Source of the DNA: Vespa crabro
Taxonomy: Eukaryota > Arthropoda > Insecta > Hymenoptera > Vespidae
Reading direction: 5' to 3'
NCBI RefSeq assembly: GCF_910589235.1
Contig: NC_060970.1
Coordinates: forward strand, 5,483,487-5,547,486
Length of the DNA: 64,000 bases
Shown here: piece after piece, positions 51,561-64,000 of the stretch
Position numbering within the stretch: the first letter of the stretch is position 1
Layout of the letters: every line of letters begins with the position of its first letter
The notes under the pieces: generated by a model
Told to the model about the DNA's origin: nothing
Databases searched by the model: none
The model's input: only the letters and a program-made list of their open reading frames with translations
Translations under genes and position numbers: made by a program

Positions 51561-52029
51561 TTAATAATCGACCAATCAGAAGAGAGTATCGATCGAGACG
51601 CTAAACCTGAAAAGACGGCGTTAAGATCGGCGTTGCAGCAATGGCGCCATCTATAACGAAAGATATAGTATATGTATCGTAGGAAAAGCCTTCAGGATTT
51701 CGTTTCTGAGTAAAATTTCTTCTCTCATGGCGTACGTCGTGTAAGATTTAAGCGAAGTAATAATCGTCAGCATTTGACGCAGTGCGTTAGTTGTAAATTA
51801 GAAATTGTAAAGAGGATTGGATAGTGTGCGAAGATATAATTAAAACGCGAAAAAAACGTATACCGAATATTAAAATCGCGGACAATTCGAAGATATAAAG
51901 AAAATAACGCGGCTATATTTCAACGTACTGCTAAGAGACTCTGTAAAAACTTGACATTGGAACGGCCATTTTGGCGTGTTGTTTCCTAATCGAGTGCTGC
52001 GCACAGCATCGATATCCATCCATTTCAAG
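51561..52029 (+). promoter_or_regulatory. me31B: Me31B promoter and non-coding 5' exon
   Basis: A CCAAT box (GACCAATCAG) near 51570, AATGGCGCCAT near 51640 and a drop in AT content mark the promoter. A leader exon with no long ORF ends at a good donor (TTTCAAG|gtaagg, exon end 52029), which would splice to the acceptor before 53322, 28 bases upstream of the start codon. The transcription start is not mapped. Confidence 0.55.
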
Positions 52030-52408
52030 GTAAGGGACACGTTAACCGTAAGTATTTCGGTAATTCCAATATTTTCTTCACAGAATTCTCGTCATTATCG
52101 TTCTTTTTTTTCTACATTTAATATGAGCGATTAACAGTAACGTATGTTTTTAGAAGTTACAAGCTCTCTCTCTCTCTCTCCCCTTTCCCTCCTCTCTCTA
52201 TCTCTCTCTCTCTCTCCCTCCCTCCAAACGAAAGGTGTATCGTTCTTCCCCTTTTCTTTCTTTTTTTTCGCTTTCTTTTTTTTCCCTCTTTCTTTCTTTT
52301 GTTCAGAGAATATTTCAAGTACAAATGTCCTTCGTCTTTCTTTCTTTCCTCGATAGTACTTGGATAAAACCTTTTTTTTTTTATCTTTTCCTTTTCTCTT
52401 CTCTCTCT

Positions 52409-52461
<53 letters not shown>

Positions 52462-53321
52462 TTATATCTATATATAAGAAAATATAAGTACGAATTGAAA
52501 TTCGTTTGTTACTATGTAAATCTGTCTCTATGCTTCGATGTGTGTACGTACTACTTTCGAAAATTTCATTCGTTAAAGTTCGCGGTTTAATCGAGGTAAT
52601 ATGTGTGAAGTACGGTAAATTGATGTGAGGTATGTTAAAGTTGTGTTGTGTGATACGTGTGTAATGTGCGTTAATCCGGTCCAGAAGAAAAAGATTTCCG
52701 TATATTATCTGATCTATCTATCGGCATTCTTGCTACATTGTTTGGGATAAATTTAGATGAATTTTTGCTAGCCAATATTTCATTTTGTTTATATTAATAA
52801 TGGTGATCTGTTATATGTATCAAATATCTCATTAATAAAACAATTAAGTTTTATATTATCTATAATACTTATATATATATATATATATATATACTTTTAA
52901 TTACAGTGTTCCGATATATACATACATATATGGATTTGTATTTGATTCAAATATAACGACTTTGCAATACAATATATACGTCGTTGAGATCTAAACACAT
53001 AAAAACACTGCTACAGGAATATTGAAGTAAATATAGATTAGAAGCACTCTATGTACATTAGAGTTTCTATTAGTCAGAGGTCTTCTCTGTTTACCTTTTT
53101 TTTCCCTCCGCTCCAACCATCCCTTCCGCCCCTTTACTTTCTGTTTTTCTCTCATAGACTAATTGTGTTATATCGACAAGACTTGTTATATACATTTGTT
53201 ATTGAATAATATGCGCGAGACATGATTAGTCGATTCTCTAATAATCTATTCAAAATTTTTAAGATATATCATTAATGAAATATGAATTAGGTGAATTATA
53301 TTTCTATTTTTATTTCTGTAG
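52030..53321 (+). other. Me31B 5' intron
   Basis: A 1.3 kb presumed intron with CT-rich runs at 52169-52225, a T run of about 45 bases at 52412-52460 and an AT run near 52868. No exon is recognised. A possible alternative donor (CGAG|gtaata) is near 52595. Confidence 0.5.
52412..52461. repeat. Long poly(T) run
   Basis: Homopolymer T tract, preceded by CT-rich sequence, in the Me31B 5' intron. Confidence 0.9.
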
Positions 53322-53349
53322 GAAGTAGTTGCATTACGTCGCTTCCAAG

Positions 53350-55451
53350 ATGATAACCGAAACGCATATGAACTCAAACCACATGCTCAATTCTGCTCTC
53401 AATACGAAAACAGAATTAGAAAAGATGGATGATGTAGGTTGGAAAGCTAAACTAAAAATTCCACCAAAGGATAAACGCATAAAGACGAGTGTAAGTGATT
53501 ATTGAAATTTAAACGAGCATGTGCTTTTATATTTTTGCTATTTTTTATAATACAAATAGAATACAAACAAATATATATATATATATGTGTGTGTGTGTAT
53601 ATATATCGTAGGATGTCACTGACACACGTGGTAATGAGTTTGAAGAATTTTGCCTGAAACGAGAGTTGCTAATGGGTATTTTTGAAAAGGGTTGGGAAAA
53701 ACCATCTCCAATTCAAGAAGCCAGTATCCCTATTGCATTGTCTGGTAAAGACATCTTGGCCCGAGCTAAAAATGGAACTGGCAAGACTGGAGCATATTCG
53801 ATTCCAGTGCTTGAACAGGTATAAAATGTTTCTTTAATTGTTGTTGCTAAATAAAATTGTTTTCGCTGCATAATTTTTTATTTAAATGTAATTAATTATG
53901 TTATGTCAGGTTGACCCTCGGAAAGATGTAATTCAAGCGCTAGTAATTGTACCTACCAGAGAGTTAGCTCTTCAAACATCACAAATCTGTATCGAACTTG
54001 CAAAACATATGGATATTAAAGTGATGGTAACTACTGGTGGTACCAATTTACGTGATGATATTATGAGGATTTATCAAAAAGGTTTTTATATTTACACGCG
54101 CGCGCACTCACACGCTGCATCATATAATTATAACCAGACAGATGTTTTATAATTAATTTTGTAAACTTACAGTACAAGTAATAATAGCAACGCCAGGAAG
54201 AATTCTTGATCTTATGGACAAAAACGTTGCGAACATGGATCACTGCAAAATATTAGTTTTGGATGAAGCAGATAAGCTTTTGTCGCAAGATTTTAAAGGA
54301 ATGTTGGATCATGTCATTTCTAAGTATGCTTGTAGAACGAATTTAGTTGGAAGAAAATATTGATGGTTTGTCGTTGTTATCAGATAAGCTCATTTTGTTT
54401 CATTTTATATAGATTGCCACACGAACGTCAGATTTTGCTGTATTCAGCTACCTTTCCATTAACTGTGAAACAGTTTATGGAAAAACATTTGCGAGATCCA
54501 TATGAAATTAATTTAATGGAAGAATTAACATTAAAAGGTGTAACGCAGTATTATGCCTTTGTACAGGAACGACAGAAAGTTCACTGCCTTAACACGCTAT
54601 TCTCGAAGGTAATATTATTATTTTACTCGATATTAAAACTCAAAAGAGATATCATTGATCTAACCATCGAATTATCTTTTATCTTTTGCTTAGTTGCAAA
54701 TAACACAAAGCATAATCTTCTGCAATTCGACACAACGTGTAGAATTACTGGCAAAGAAAATAACAGATCTTGGATATTGCTGTTATTATATACACGCGAA
54801 AATGGCACAGGCACATAGGAATCGTGTATTCCACGATTTTCGAGCAGGGTTATGTCGAAATCTGGTAAGTCAACGAGCTAATATATGCATGCATGCATAC
54901 ATACATACATTTATATATATATATATATATGTATACATATATATATATATAATATGCGGACACACACAGTCTATGCACGCACAATAATTTATTATTATTT
55001 TGTAAGCTTTGTATTGCGCGCTTTGAATTAAATTGCAAAAGTAAAAGTGTGATTGTACTCCTCTAACGAGTAATAGGAAATATTATAGAGGCATGTGAAA
55101 TTTAGAAAAATTCTTTTAAACAAACATGATAAAAGATTTGAACATTTTCTTTAGGTGAGCAGCGATTTGTTCACTCGAGGTATCGACGTACAAGCTGTTA
55201 ACGTTGTAATCAACTTTGACTTTCCCAAGATGGCAGAAACATATCTGCATCGCATTGGTCGATCAGGAAGGTTTGGCCATTTAGGTATAGCAATTAATCT
55301 AATCACGTATGAGGATCGTTTTAACTTACATCGTATCGAACAAGAGCTTGGAACAGAAATAAAACCTATCCCAAAAGTGATAGACCCCAGTTTGTACGTA
55401 ATAAGACCAGAAGACAATAATAGTATGGAAGAAGGTAATGTGTCCAAGTAG
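53350..55451 (+). CDS. me31B: Me31B / DDX6 ATP-dependent RNA helicase
   Basis: DEAD-box helicase of P bodies and germ granules, which represses translation and promotes decapping with partners such as Edc3, Tral and 4E-T. Exons 53350-53490, 53612-53818, 53910-54081, 54173-54323, 54413-54608, 54694-54864 and 55155-55451 join in phase to 444 residues (fly Me31B is about 459). All helicase motifs are intact: Q motif (GWEKPSPIQ), motif I AKNGTGKT (residues 99-106, the DDX6-type form), PTRELALQ, TGG, TPGR, DEAD at 204-207, SAT in LLYSATFP, IIFCNS, TRGIDVQAVNVVINFDFP and HRIGRSGRFGH. The start is the first ATG after the acceptor. The intron after 54081 has an unusual donor (AAAAG|gttttt), but phase and conservation support it. 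Confidence 0.97.
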
Positions 55452-57000
55452 TTTCGATATGGAATCATAACTAAGCTGGAATGAACGCTCAAGAAAAGTT
55501 TAAAGTGTGAAAATAGTGATTGTGTCTCGTACATGTATAAGGCATAACATTGCTATGCTTTGAACTAGAAGAGTGAAATATAACACTGGTTTGGAGAGAG
55601 AATTTTTCTTGGGTGTCCGTTAACGTTGTTTATACGAAAATTAGAAGAAAACAAAACGAAGTGTAATATGAAGAAGACAAAAAATTGCAAATTTCTATTA
55701 TCATTGTATTAAGGATCACTCATTTGACCGATAGATAATTGAAATTTAACATTTTTTATTTTCTACATGGAGCATTTCTTTTTTATCTGAACATCATCTC
55801 TAACCGTTCCGTTCTAGTTTTATACACCGTTAACAAAAACGAGCTCGACAAAAATTCTCTCTCCAAGCTCGAGTTATGTTTTACTCTTCGAGTTCAAAGA
55901 TATGAGTTACTTGTATATAAGAGTGATGATGAGAGAGCGTGGTGATGAGAAACAATGAACTCGATGATTTAAGTGATGCGAATGTGTTGGGTATGAGTGA
56001 TATTCTTTGTACATAAATACATTTAAATGTACATAAAGTAAAACACACGTCAGAGTCAAGCCATTATCAAGAGCACAATGAATAAAATCAATATGCGGAT
56101 TAACGTAATAATAATAATAATAATAATAATCACAATCGAGATCATTGCATTTTACCATAACTGTAAATACAGCATGAGAGTATCCACAACACACATCATT
56201 TTAATAATAATAAATTTTTATACAATGGTTTCATACTTCCGATATATTCCGTTGTTTATCTTTTGTTCGTTCATAAAATAAGAAAAGTGTGTGGCATATG
56301 CGATTTATCAAAACAAAACAAAAAAAGAAAAAAAAAAAAATACAAGAAAAAAGTTTTACCTCGAGAGGAGTAATCGATCTATACTCTTTCTCTTTGGCAT
56401 AACTATTCGACATGTGAACAACGTTATGAATCCATGTGCTTATTAACTTTGCACTATAGATTAAATACTATAGATCTTAATATAAACGCAGTCATAAATT
56501 CTAAATATCATATTGAGAACTTTTATGATCATGGCTTGATTTTGCGCTCTTGTCAATGCTATTATACAACTCTGAAATTCAAATCACTTTTTCTTTCTTT
56601 CTTTTTTTTTTTTTCTTTTTTCCTTTTTTTTCACTTTTATTTTATTTTACTTTTTTTTTTATTTTTTTTTTATTTTTTTTTTATTTTTCTCCCTCCCCCA
56701 CCTTTTTTGTTTTTTGTTTTTTTTTTGTTTTTTTTTTTTTTTTTTTAAAGTGAAAATGATCTTTTTTCGTTAATTCACAGTCGCCTTATATAGTATTCTT
56801 TCTTTTAACATAACTGGATTTTTTTCATGATTATTATTCATCGTGATTGAGAATCAGATGTTGTAAAATTGACTAGTTTTATATATAATTATTTTTTATA
56901 AATAATTGGCTGGTGGCATTTATATATGAAGATTTGGGATTCTTTCGATGATGTCTATTATTACATTTTTATGTATAATTCTAATGGTATTAAAACGAAA
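55452..57000 (+). other. Me31B 3' UTR
   Basis: AT-rich non-coding sequence after the Me31B stop. A good poly(A) signal candidate is AATAAA near 56082 in GAATAAAATCAATA, and T-rich tracts follow at 56580-56750. There are no coding exons. Confidence 0.55.
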
Positions 57001-57028
57001 CAAATCTCTTCACCACGTATGCTGAATA

Positions 57029-57031
57029 ATA

Positions 57032-57076
<45 letters not shown>
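57029..57076. repeat. (GAT)n trinucleotide array
   Basis: Pure GAT units in non-coding DNA 3' of Me31B. Confidence 0.95.
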
Positions 57077-57077
<1 letters not shown>

Positions 57078-57621
57078 GAACCGAATCGTTGTTTAGAACT
57101 TAACGGAAACTTTTACGAGTATAAAAAAAGCTTCGAAGAGTAAAATGTCTCTGAAGAGAAAATGTAAAAGTTGTCGTATAACAATTTTGGTAATAACAGT
57201 TCTAAGTATCGGAGTAAAACCATCCAAACACGATGAGTTAACTGCCAAAATATATCATCGGAGAGAATCCCTATTCTCCTTATACTTAATACTTTGTTTT
57301 CCATCTTCTTTTCACTCTTTTCTTTTTTGTTTCTTCCAATATCTTTCCTTTATAAATAATAATAATAATAGCGATAATAATGTGTCGGTGTGTTAGCAAT
57401 CTCTTAAAAGAAGAAACACACAGAAACATCTTTCTCGAGTAGAATTTCTAATTAATTAGTAATGTCCAAAAGTTACAAAACAAAAAACCCAAGTTTTACC
57501 CACCAGCCATAATGACTTAGGTTTACGGAATGGAATTCATACACAAGTTAATAGTGAATAGTAGATGTTTCATATATGAAGCGAAGAGAAGCTTCAATAT
57601 ACGAAATACCAATGGAAGCTA

Positions 57622-57625
<4 letters not shown>

Positions 57626-57688
<63 letters not shown>

Positions 57689-57722
57689 CGAGCGAGCGAG
57701 AGCGAAAGAGAGAGAGAGAGAA
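57626..57722. repeat. (GA)n microsatellite
   Basis: Almost 100 bases of GA units with GC-containing interruptions near the end. Confidence 0.97.
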
Positions 57723-59496
57723 AATACATAAAGCGGTTTAACATGCTTTTAATATTATAATATCAGTTTTGATGGATGATTTGTTTCCAAGATGGAAGTA
57801 ACAAGGGAGTAATAAGTCGAAGAAGAATAAACGCTTAATTATGATATATATATATATCATATATATATATATATATAATAGTGCACATGGAGATACATTT
57901 TAAAATGCATTTGTTGGGCAGAAGATATATTTATATAGACGAATTAGAGAAATTTTGTTTCTTTTTTTTCTTTTTTATTCTCTTAAAAAAAAGGTATTGG
58001 TTGATTAATATGTTAAATCGATGTAATATTTTGAAAATTACAGACACTATATTTGTAAATTTAACGTATGCGTAATAACAGAATGACTGATTGGATCGAT
58101 AAGGAACTAAGCGTTTAACTTTTCATATTTCATCCAATACCAAAGGTTCGGTCAATAAATTATAATGCATATCACATTGATGGTCTTGCCCAATTGCCTC
58201 TCTTTATATACTGTTCACGATTGTGAATGTTAGCGGGGTAAAATAATTAACTACTGTCGGTTGTGCACAAGAAAAAAAAAGGAAAGAAAGTGGTGTCATT
58301 ACTATATTTCTATACAAACTCCAAAGTGTCTCTCTTTTACTACCATCCCAAAGCATGAAAATACTGTGATTTAGTATTATAAAATTGAATGCATTTTAAA
58401 CCGTTTTCCCCCCCTTTTTCTTTCGATCTAATTGAAATTTATCTTTTGAAATATCTCTTTTTTTCTCTAAGGACAAATAACGAGTGGAGAAATATTCAAC
58501 AAATAGATTTACATATAATTCTCTTGTAAATCTATTAAGAATCTTGTTCACTGTTTTCGATTTGAGTTTAAAATAAGGAGAGAAAGAAAGAAAGAAACTA
58601 TGATTCTATTGCTAACATACATTATCATTCAGAAGGAATCACGTATTATGATGTATGTCTCCAGTAGAGAATAAATTGTTAGTTGTAAGGGTATATATTA
58701 TTACCAAGGTAATGCAATTTTTCCACGGTTGTATTTTCCAAACAAACAAACAAACAAAAAAAAAAAGAAGTCGAAGAGAAGAAGCAGCTATTCTAATACC
58801 AATTGGCAAAAAAAAAAAAAAATAAAAAATAATGACTACGTAATATTTTCGAAAAGAAAAATTTCCACAATTGCGCTGTGTATTATATCGTCATTAATTT
58901 TGATCGTGCAATCTTCTATCACGGTTTTTTACAGGCTCTCATATATTTTACATATTAAATGTAATCATTATATTTGCATGCGATTCTATATAACGTTGAT
59001 AGTAATAATGGACGAGTATCCTATTGTGCGTTGTATAAACGATTAATAGAATCGCATACAATATCATAATCATATAATACAATACATTTCCTTTTGCATT
59101 AGGTTCTATTATTTTTTGCTATAGAAAAACATAACGTCATGTCTCATTTGAAATTGAAAAATAAGAAGTGTTATGGTTTCTAAAACGATCGAAAAAAGAA
59201 GTTACTACAAAAAAATTCTCTATCGTTATCCATTGTAATAACTTTGTGATCGTTGCCCTTTGTAGACCGACAAAAAGAGAATATTTGTTGGTATTATTAA
59301 TTAATATCCTCTTGTACGTTTTAAATTCTGCGTCTCTCACTTTATATATTACTTCTTTGCGAATTGTATTTTTTCTCTTTTTTCTTTTTTTTTTTCTTTT
59401 TTTTTTTTTCTTTTTTTTTATTTTCCTTTTCTACAATCATTTTTTAAAAAGAGTCAAAGTTGTATCTGGGAAAAGTAAATGACGAACGAACAAACA

Positions 59497-59497
59497 A

Positions 59498-59532
<35 letters not shown>

Positions 59533-59581
59533 TAACAATAACAATAAATATAATAATAATAATAATAATATTAATAATAAC
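59497..59581. repeat. (AAT)n array
   Basis: AAT/AAC units, interrupted, about 85 bases. Confidence 0.95.
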
Positions 59582-59793
59582 AAAACGTAGACGTCGATTG
59601 TGTCATGTGAAAGTTTATTTTTTCACATACATAAAGAGCTTCGTGAAGTCTGAAAAAAGAAGAAGAAAAAGAAAAAAGAAAAAAAAGAAGAAAAGAGGAA
59701 ATGATCGATGAAACAATAGTTTTCTATTCGTTAAAAATAGACTGAGATGACTGCTTGAAGCTTAGCGTTCGAATTTTTTTAACTATAATTAAT

Positions 59794-59838
59794 TATTACT
59801 ATTATTATCATTATTATTATTATCATTATTATTATTAA

Positions 59839-59887
<49 letters not shown>

Positions 59888-59913
59888 ATTATTAATATTA
59901 TTATTATTATTAA

Positions 59914-59970
<57 letters not shown>
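59794..59970. repeat. Long (ATT)n array
   Basis: About 175 bases of ATT units with TAAT interruptions. It is the complement of the AAT array at 59497, about 210 bases away. Confidence 0.97.
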
Positions 59971-59971
<1 letters not shown>

Positions 59972-60916
59972 GTTAAATACAAATGCTATTCTCGGTTTAA
60001 GTTTAAGTTTGACTCTTTCTAAACTATGATGATATACTATTGATTTATTGTAGAGTCGGGATTATCACATAGCATTGATTAGCAATGCTGAGTTTATAAT
60101 GATCCGAAGAAAGTGTGAGTTAATCCAAAAATAAAATTTGAACGTTAAAAAATAATCTAATAAAAGCACGCAACAAATATTTATATGACAAATCGTGATT
60201 CGTCTTCTTATATATACGTAATTATTAAACTATTGGCATAAATATTTTGTTAGTGAAAACAAAAAAAAAAAAGAAGGAAAAGAAATTAAACAGTTATATA
60301 GCGAACAAAATTTTTTAATCATTTTCATCGAGAGACGACACTTTCTTCGGATTGGAAAACTAGACGAAGGTATCTCCTTGAAATATCTTTTTCAAGGGTA
60401 TCTTTCAATTTTGATCGCGAATAAAAATTTACGGTTGCTAACTTTTACAATGTAAAAGTTTTTTTTTGAGAAAGAGAGAGAGGAGAGAGAGAGAGAGAGA
60501 AATTGAACGAATGATCGAATGTAAAAAAAAACTAAGAGATGGATTAACATTACGGGTTAAGAGAAAAAAAGTATGGATAAAAGCGTTAAAAAACAAAAAA
60601 GCAAAAAAAAACGAGAAAGAATGAAATGAAATAAGATCCTTTAATAACATCATTCTCCAAAAAGGAGTTTTTGTAGAGAATTGTTTTTTAAAAATTTGTG
60701 AAAAAGCGAAAAAATTCATTGAACAACTTTTGAATTTTTGCGTCTTTCATTTGAAAACAATTCTGCTACAATATAGCGCTGTTCAAAACAGCGATCTATT
60801 AAAAAACATCGAACTACGTGCGTTAGGGTTTTCTTTCGAAGAAGGTTTTATATAGGCGAAGTATTAAATAAACAAATTAAATAATTAAGAAGAATGTAGG
60901 ACTCTTATGGAATGTC

Positions 60917-60923
<7 letters not shown>

Positions 60924-60953
<30 letters not shown>
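60924..60953. repeat. (GA)n microsatellite
   Basis: Short GA run in gene-free DNA. Confidence 0.95.
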
Positions 60954-60956
<3 letters not shown>

Positions 60957-62504
60957 GTCGAGTTTTATTTTTTCGCTAAAAACGCACGTAGTTGTTGTTG
61001 ACGATGTTGAAATTGTAATTTCGATAATCGTCTTGAAAAAAAAAAAAAAACAAAAAAACAAAAAAACAAAAAAAGATATATTTACAAATTTGAAAAAAAA
61101 ATCGTAAAAAAAATTAAATTGAAAAGAAGAAGTCGATATTAGAATCGCGCAAACATCTGATTTTATTATGTTTTGTTTTGTTTTTTGTTACTCGGTATGG
61201 AGAAATTGGTGTAAAAAAAGCAAAACAAAAAATTTCACAAATTTTTGTAACAAATATAATTTTGTGATCGTACATTATTGGAAATTTTTTCACAGTCACA
61301 CGGGACAGAAGAGAAAATTTTTTCAAATGTTAAAACAAAAAATTGTTGTTAACGAACCGTGTATAAAAAGAAAAAAATAGAATTCTGATAACGACGACTT
61401 GAAAAAAAATGATAAAACCAATCAACAAACAAACAAACAAACAAACAAACAAATATAAGTACATCGAATTTCGGCCGGTAAAGAAATCGCAGCGCGAAAT
61501 TATTTGTAATTCTCGTATATACATATATAAATAAAATAAATAACTTGGCTGTGTGCCTTAAAAAATTCTGATGGAGCAAAAAATAATTAAAAAAAATGGT
61601 CAATCCTATGGAGAAATTAAAAAATAAAAACAAGGAGAAAAATTAGAATCGACAAATAATTTCGCGTTGCCGTTGCTTGCTCACTCGTACAGGGAAAAAA
61701 GAAATGGAAACAAAGAAAAATGGCCGATTTGTATACTATAAACAAATATACAACGTACATACATACATACACACATACATACATACAACATACGTAAACA
61801 TAAACGTATACACACGTTACACGTGCATATGCCCGCAGGAAATGCTTTGTATTTTTAATTTTTCTTTTTTTTTTGGTTGATTGTTATTATTTCATACGCA
61901 AAACTTTTTCATTAAAAGTACCAATTCGGAAATATCACTGATAACTGATATAAAAAGTATATCGATGGTAATAACAATGATAATATGTACTGTTCTTCCT
62001 GGTAACACAAAAAAAAAAAAAAAAGAAAAATAACGTTTATTTCTTAAAATCAAACAAATAAATAAATAAAAATTGTAAAGGTGAGTTTTTTGAGCGTTAT
62101 TCGCGTCCTTTGTTCATAAACGATATGTATTTGTGTAAGAAGGAATATGATTTGATTTTAATTTATGTTGGAAAAAAACGCCTAAAGCTCACCTAATTAA
62201 TTAACCGTTCATGATGACGATGATGATAATATGGTGAGAACAAACAAACAAAAAAGAAAGAAAAAAAAAATAAACACAAGTATTATGTAACAAATTTGTT
62301 TTCGAAGAAAGGAACTAGCAACACAGGCAACCCGTTCCTTGATAATAAAAACAAAAAAGAGATGAAAAGAAGTTATGATCCAGTATTTTTAACCTTCATT
62401 TTATATATACGTGGTGTGTATGTGTTCGCGCGTGACTTAAAAAAAATAATTTGAAAGAGGTGAAATTTTAAAACCCATTTATTATTATTTAAAAAATAAT
62501 TATA

Positions 62505-62730
62505 TGAATTTTTATTTGACATTATGAATGGATATTATAAATATTTAACGATATGTAGAACGAATAGAAAATCAATAGAATGATTTTATTTGATATTATT
62601 ATTAGAAGGAACTTGGTAGAATTATTTGGAACGTAATAATGCATTTTTATTTGATATTATTAGACATGGAACGTGTTAGAATTATTTAAAACATAATTAT
62701 AATGTTTCTTGTTAGATATTTTAGACATTA
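62505..62730. repeat. Degenerate tandem repeat, period about 61
   Basis: Two good copies (from about 62580 and 62642) share TTTTTATTTGATATTATTA, then GGAAC, GTTAGAATTATTT and ACATAAT-like segments. A diverged copy precedes them near 62508 and a partial one follows at 62703. It is non-coding. Confidence 0.75.
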
Positions 62731-63062
62731 TATTAATTTATTAAGTATTTAATTAGGAAAATTGAGTCAACGATTATATAGGGACAATTTTTTTTAGAGT
62801 TATTTTTTTACATGATTTTTGAAGAAGAAAGGTGTGTGCGTGTGTTCTGTCCTGTCTCACTCTCGGAAGCGATTAAATCGTCGTGTTCGTAAGCCCTCGT
62901 GAATTGTCGGTCGTTATCGTAAAAATGTCGGTACGAACGATCGGATCTGTGACGATATAACCGACGCGAAATACCGATAGCACTGTGCAAACTGTAATGC
63001 CGTTTCCATAATCGTCACGTAAAGACGACGAAGCTTTATACGTATGTACTCAGATATGTATG

Positions 63063-63097
<35 letters not shown>

Positions 63098-64000
63098 GTA
63101 TATATATATATATGCTTCTGTTAGCCAAATTTCGACTAGTTTCAAAACGTTCGATCGAATAATAATAATATCCTTATTCCGTCTAGACGATTGAATAATA
63201 CGTCTTATTTTAGTACTAACGATAAATGCAATTATTCCACGAGTATATATATATGTATAAATTAAATTCTATCTAAATATTTATATCATTAGCATTAGAT
63301 TATTTATTTTTGGAGGTTAGATATAAACATTTTCACTTATTTTGCGATATTAATTAAAAATATCGGCAGAAGGATATTTATAGTTCTTTTTTTGAAGTTG
63401 GCAATAAAAATTCTTATATTTATTTTTATCAATACGTCAATGAATAATTTTCGACATATTAGTAGACGTTAAAAAATACGAATAATAAATTCTTATTAAT
63501 ATCGATTATCATAACCTAACTTTTTATAGACTCGTTTGAGAAGAGGTTGACCTATACTACTTGGTTTTACGTTGGTTTAAACTAAGAAAAGGGATATACG
63601 CGCGTTGTGTGTAGTCATACAGTGTAGCTAACGTACGCTAGAACGAACAATAGAATCGCGATAACATTGTCCAGGAAATTTCAAAGTTAAGAGAGTACGT
63701 CGCGGCAGATGCTCCTTTTCGAGTCCCTTTATCGATTTTATACGATCAGCAAGTCTGAGCCTATCGTAAAAGTTAGTATCTAAAAAGTGACACTAGTCTC
63801 TCTCTCCCGCCCTTCCGCCCTGTAAATATCTAGAAGATATATTCTTTTCGTGGACATCCAGAATTCTATTATTGTATTTCATATGTATATGCAGTGTATG
63901 AAAGATTTTCACTGAATGTCGTGATTAAAAAGAACAAGAAGAAAAAGAGGTATTCATTTTGAAAATTTTTCATTATGTTTCGTTCAAAGGTTAGAATAAA
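62731..64000. other. Right-hand flank; possible promoter of a gene beyond the window
   Basis: Two stretches (62820-63030 and 63590-63830) are less AT-rich than their surroundings. They contain GCGC-, CGCG- and CCGCC-type sequence, as seen at the other promoters here. A 60-codon - strand frame at 62808-62990 has no recognised domain. I call no gene. Confidence 0.35.
63060..63114. repeat. (AT)n/(GTAT)n microsatellite
   Basis: AT run with GT interruptions. Confidence 0.95.

Larger units (their letters stand above)
57001..62500. other. Gene-free AT-rich, microsatellite-rich region
   Basis: 5.5 kb with no exon that I can support on either strand. Short frames are mostly repeat-driven (poly-Ile/Leu, Arg-Glu). 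It could include an extended Me31B 3' UTR or introns of a gene beyond the window. Confidence 0.55.

Noticed and set aside
1..64000. Search for CRISPR arrays, operons, IS elements, prophage, tRNA and rRNA genes
   Set aside because: None seen. The window is a eukaryotic, intron-rich region; repeated units are simple microsatellites without spacer structure.

Overview
This is a eukaryotic nuclear window, almost certainly from an insect. Genes are split by short AT-rich introns with GT..AG borders. A vitellogenin receptor of the insect type (Yolkless) lies next to insect orthologues of Ncoa6, Hip14, Mob2 and Me31B. The strong AT richness and very dense simple repeats fit an aculeate hymenopteran, but that placement is inference from gene content and composition, not proven. 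I see no operons, CRISPR arrays, integrated viruses, tRNA/rRNA genes or intact transposons.

Layout, left to right: (1) Ncoa6, a Trr/MLL3-4-type coactivator subunit, + strand, 157-8370, nine coding exons. (2) An AT-rich 3' UTR/intergenic stretch, then a small GC-richer block at 13.2-13.5 kb that looks like the next promoter. (3) Hip14/ZDHHC17 ankyrin palmitoyltransferase, + strand, 14137-17090, nine coding exons, then about 4 kb of AT-rich 3' sequence. (4) An unrecognised 324-residue protein with a hydrophobic C-terminal half, + strand, 21353-23078, six exons. (5) Mob2 (NDR-kinase coactivator), - strand: four common exons at 23700-24952 and at least three alternative first exons spread over 11 kb (26.7-26.9, 31.4-31.5 and 36.0 kb), all in the same splice phase. 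(6) Vitellogenin receptor, - strand, 37953-47768, 31 coding exons and 1740 residues in my model. (7) A Snail-type zinc-finger gene with a SNAG-like start, + strand, 49410-50819, head to head with the receptor. (8) Me31B/DDX6 RNA helicase, + strand, coding 53350-55451 with a non-coding 5' exon ending at 52029. (9) 8.5 kb of AT-rich, repeat-rich sequence with no gene I can support.

Every gene model was assembled by hand, by checking splice phase exon by exon. All five multi-exon frames and the Mob2 isoforms close without an internal stop, and total lengths are exact multiples of three. The genes do not form a pathway. They are an ordinary syntenic block with roles in chromatin coactivation, synaptic palmitoylation, NDR/Hippo-type signalling, oocyte yolk uptake, transcription and mRNA silencing. 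I found no convincing undescribed system. The best candidates for new biology are the unrecognised membrane protein, the three-finger Snail-like factor, the Mob2 alternative first exons and a small acidic ORF inside a Mob2 intron.
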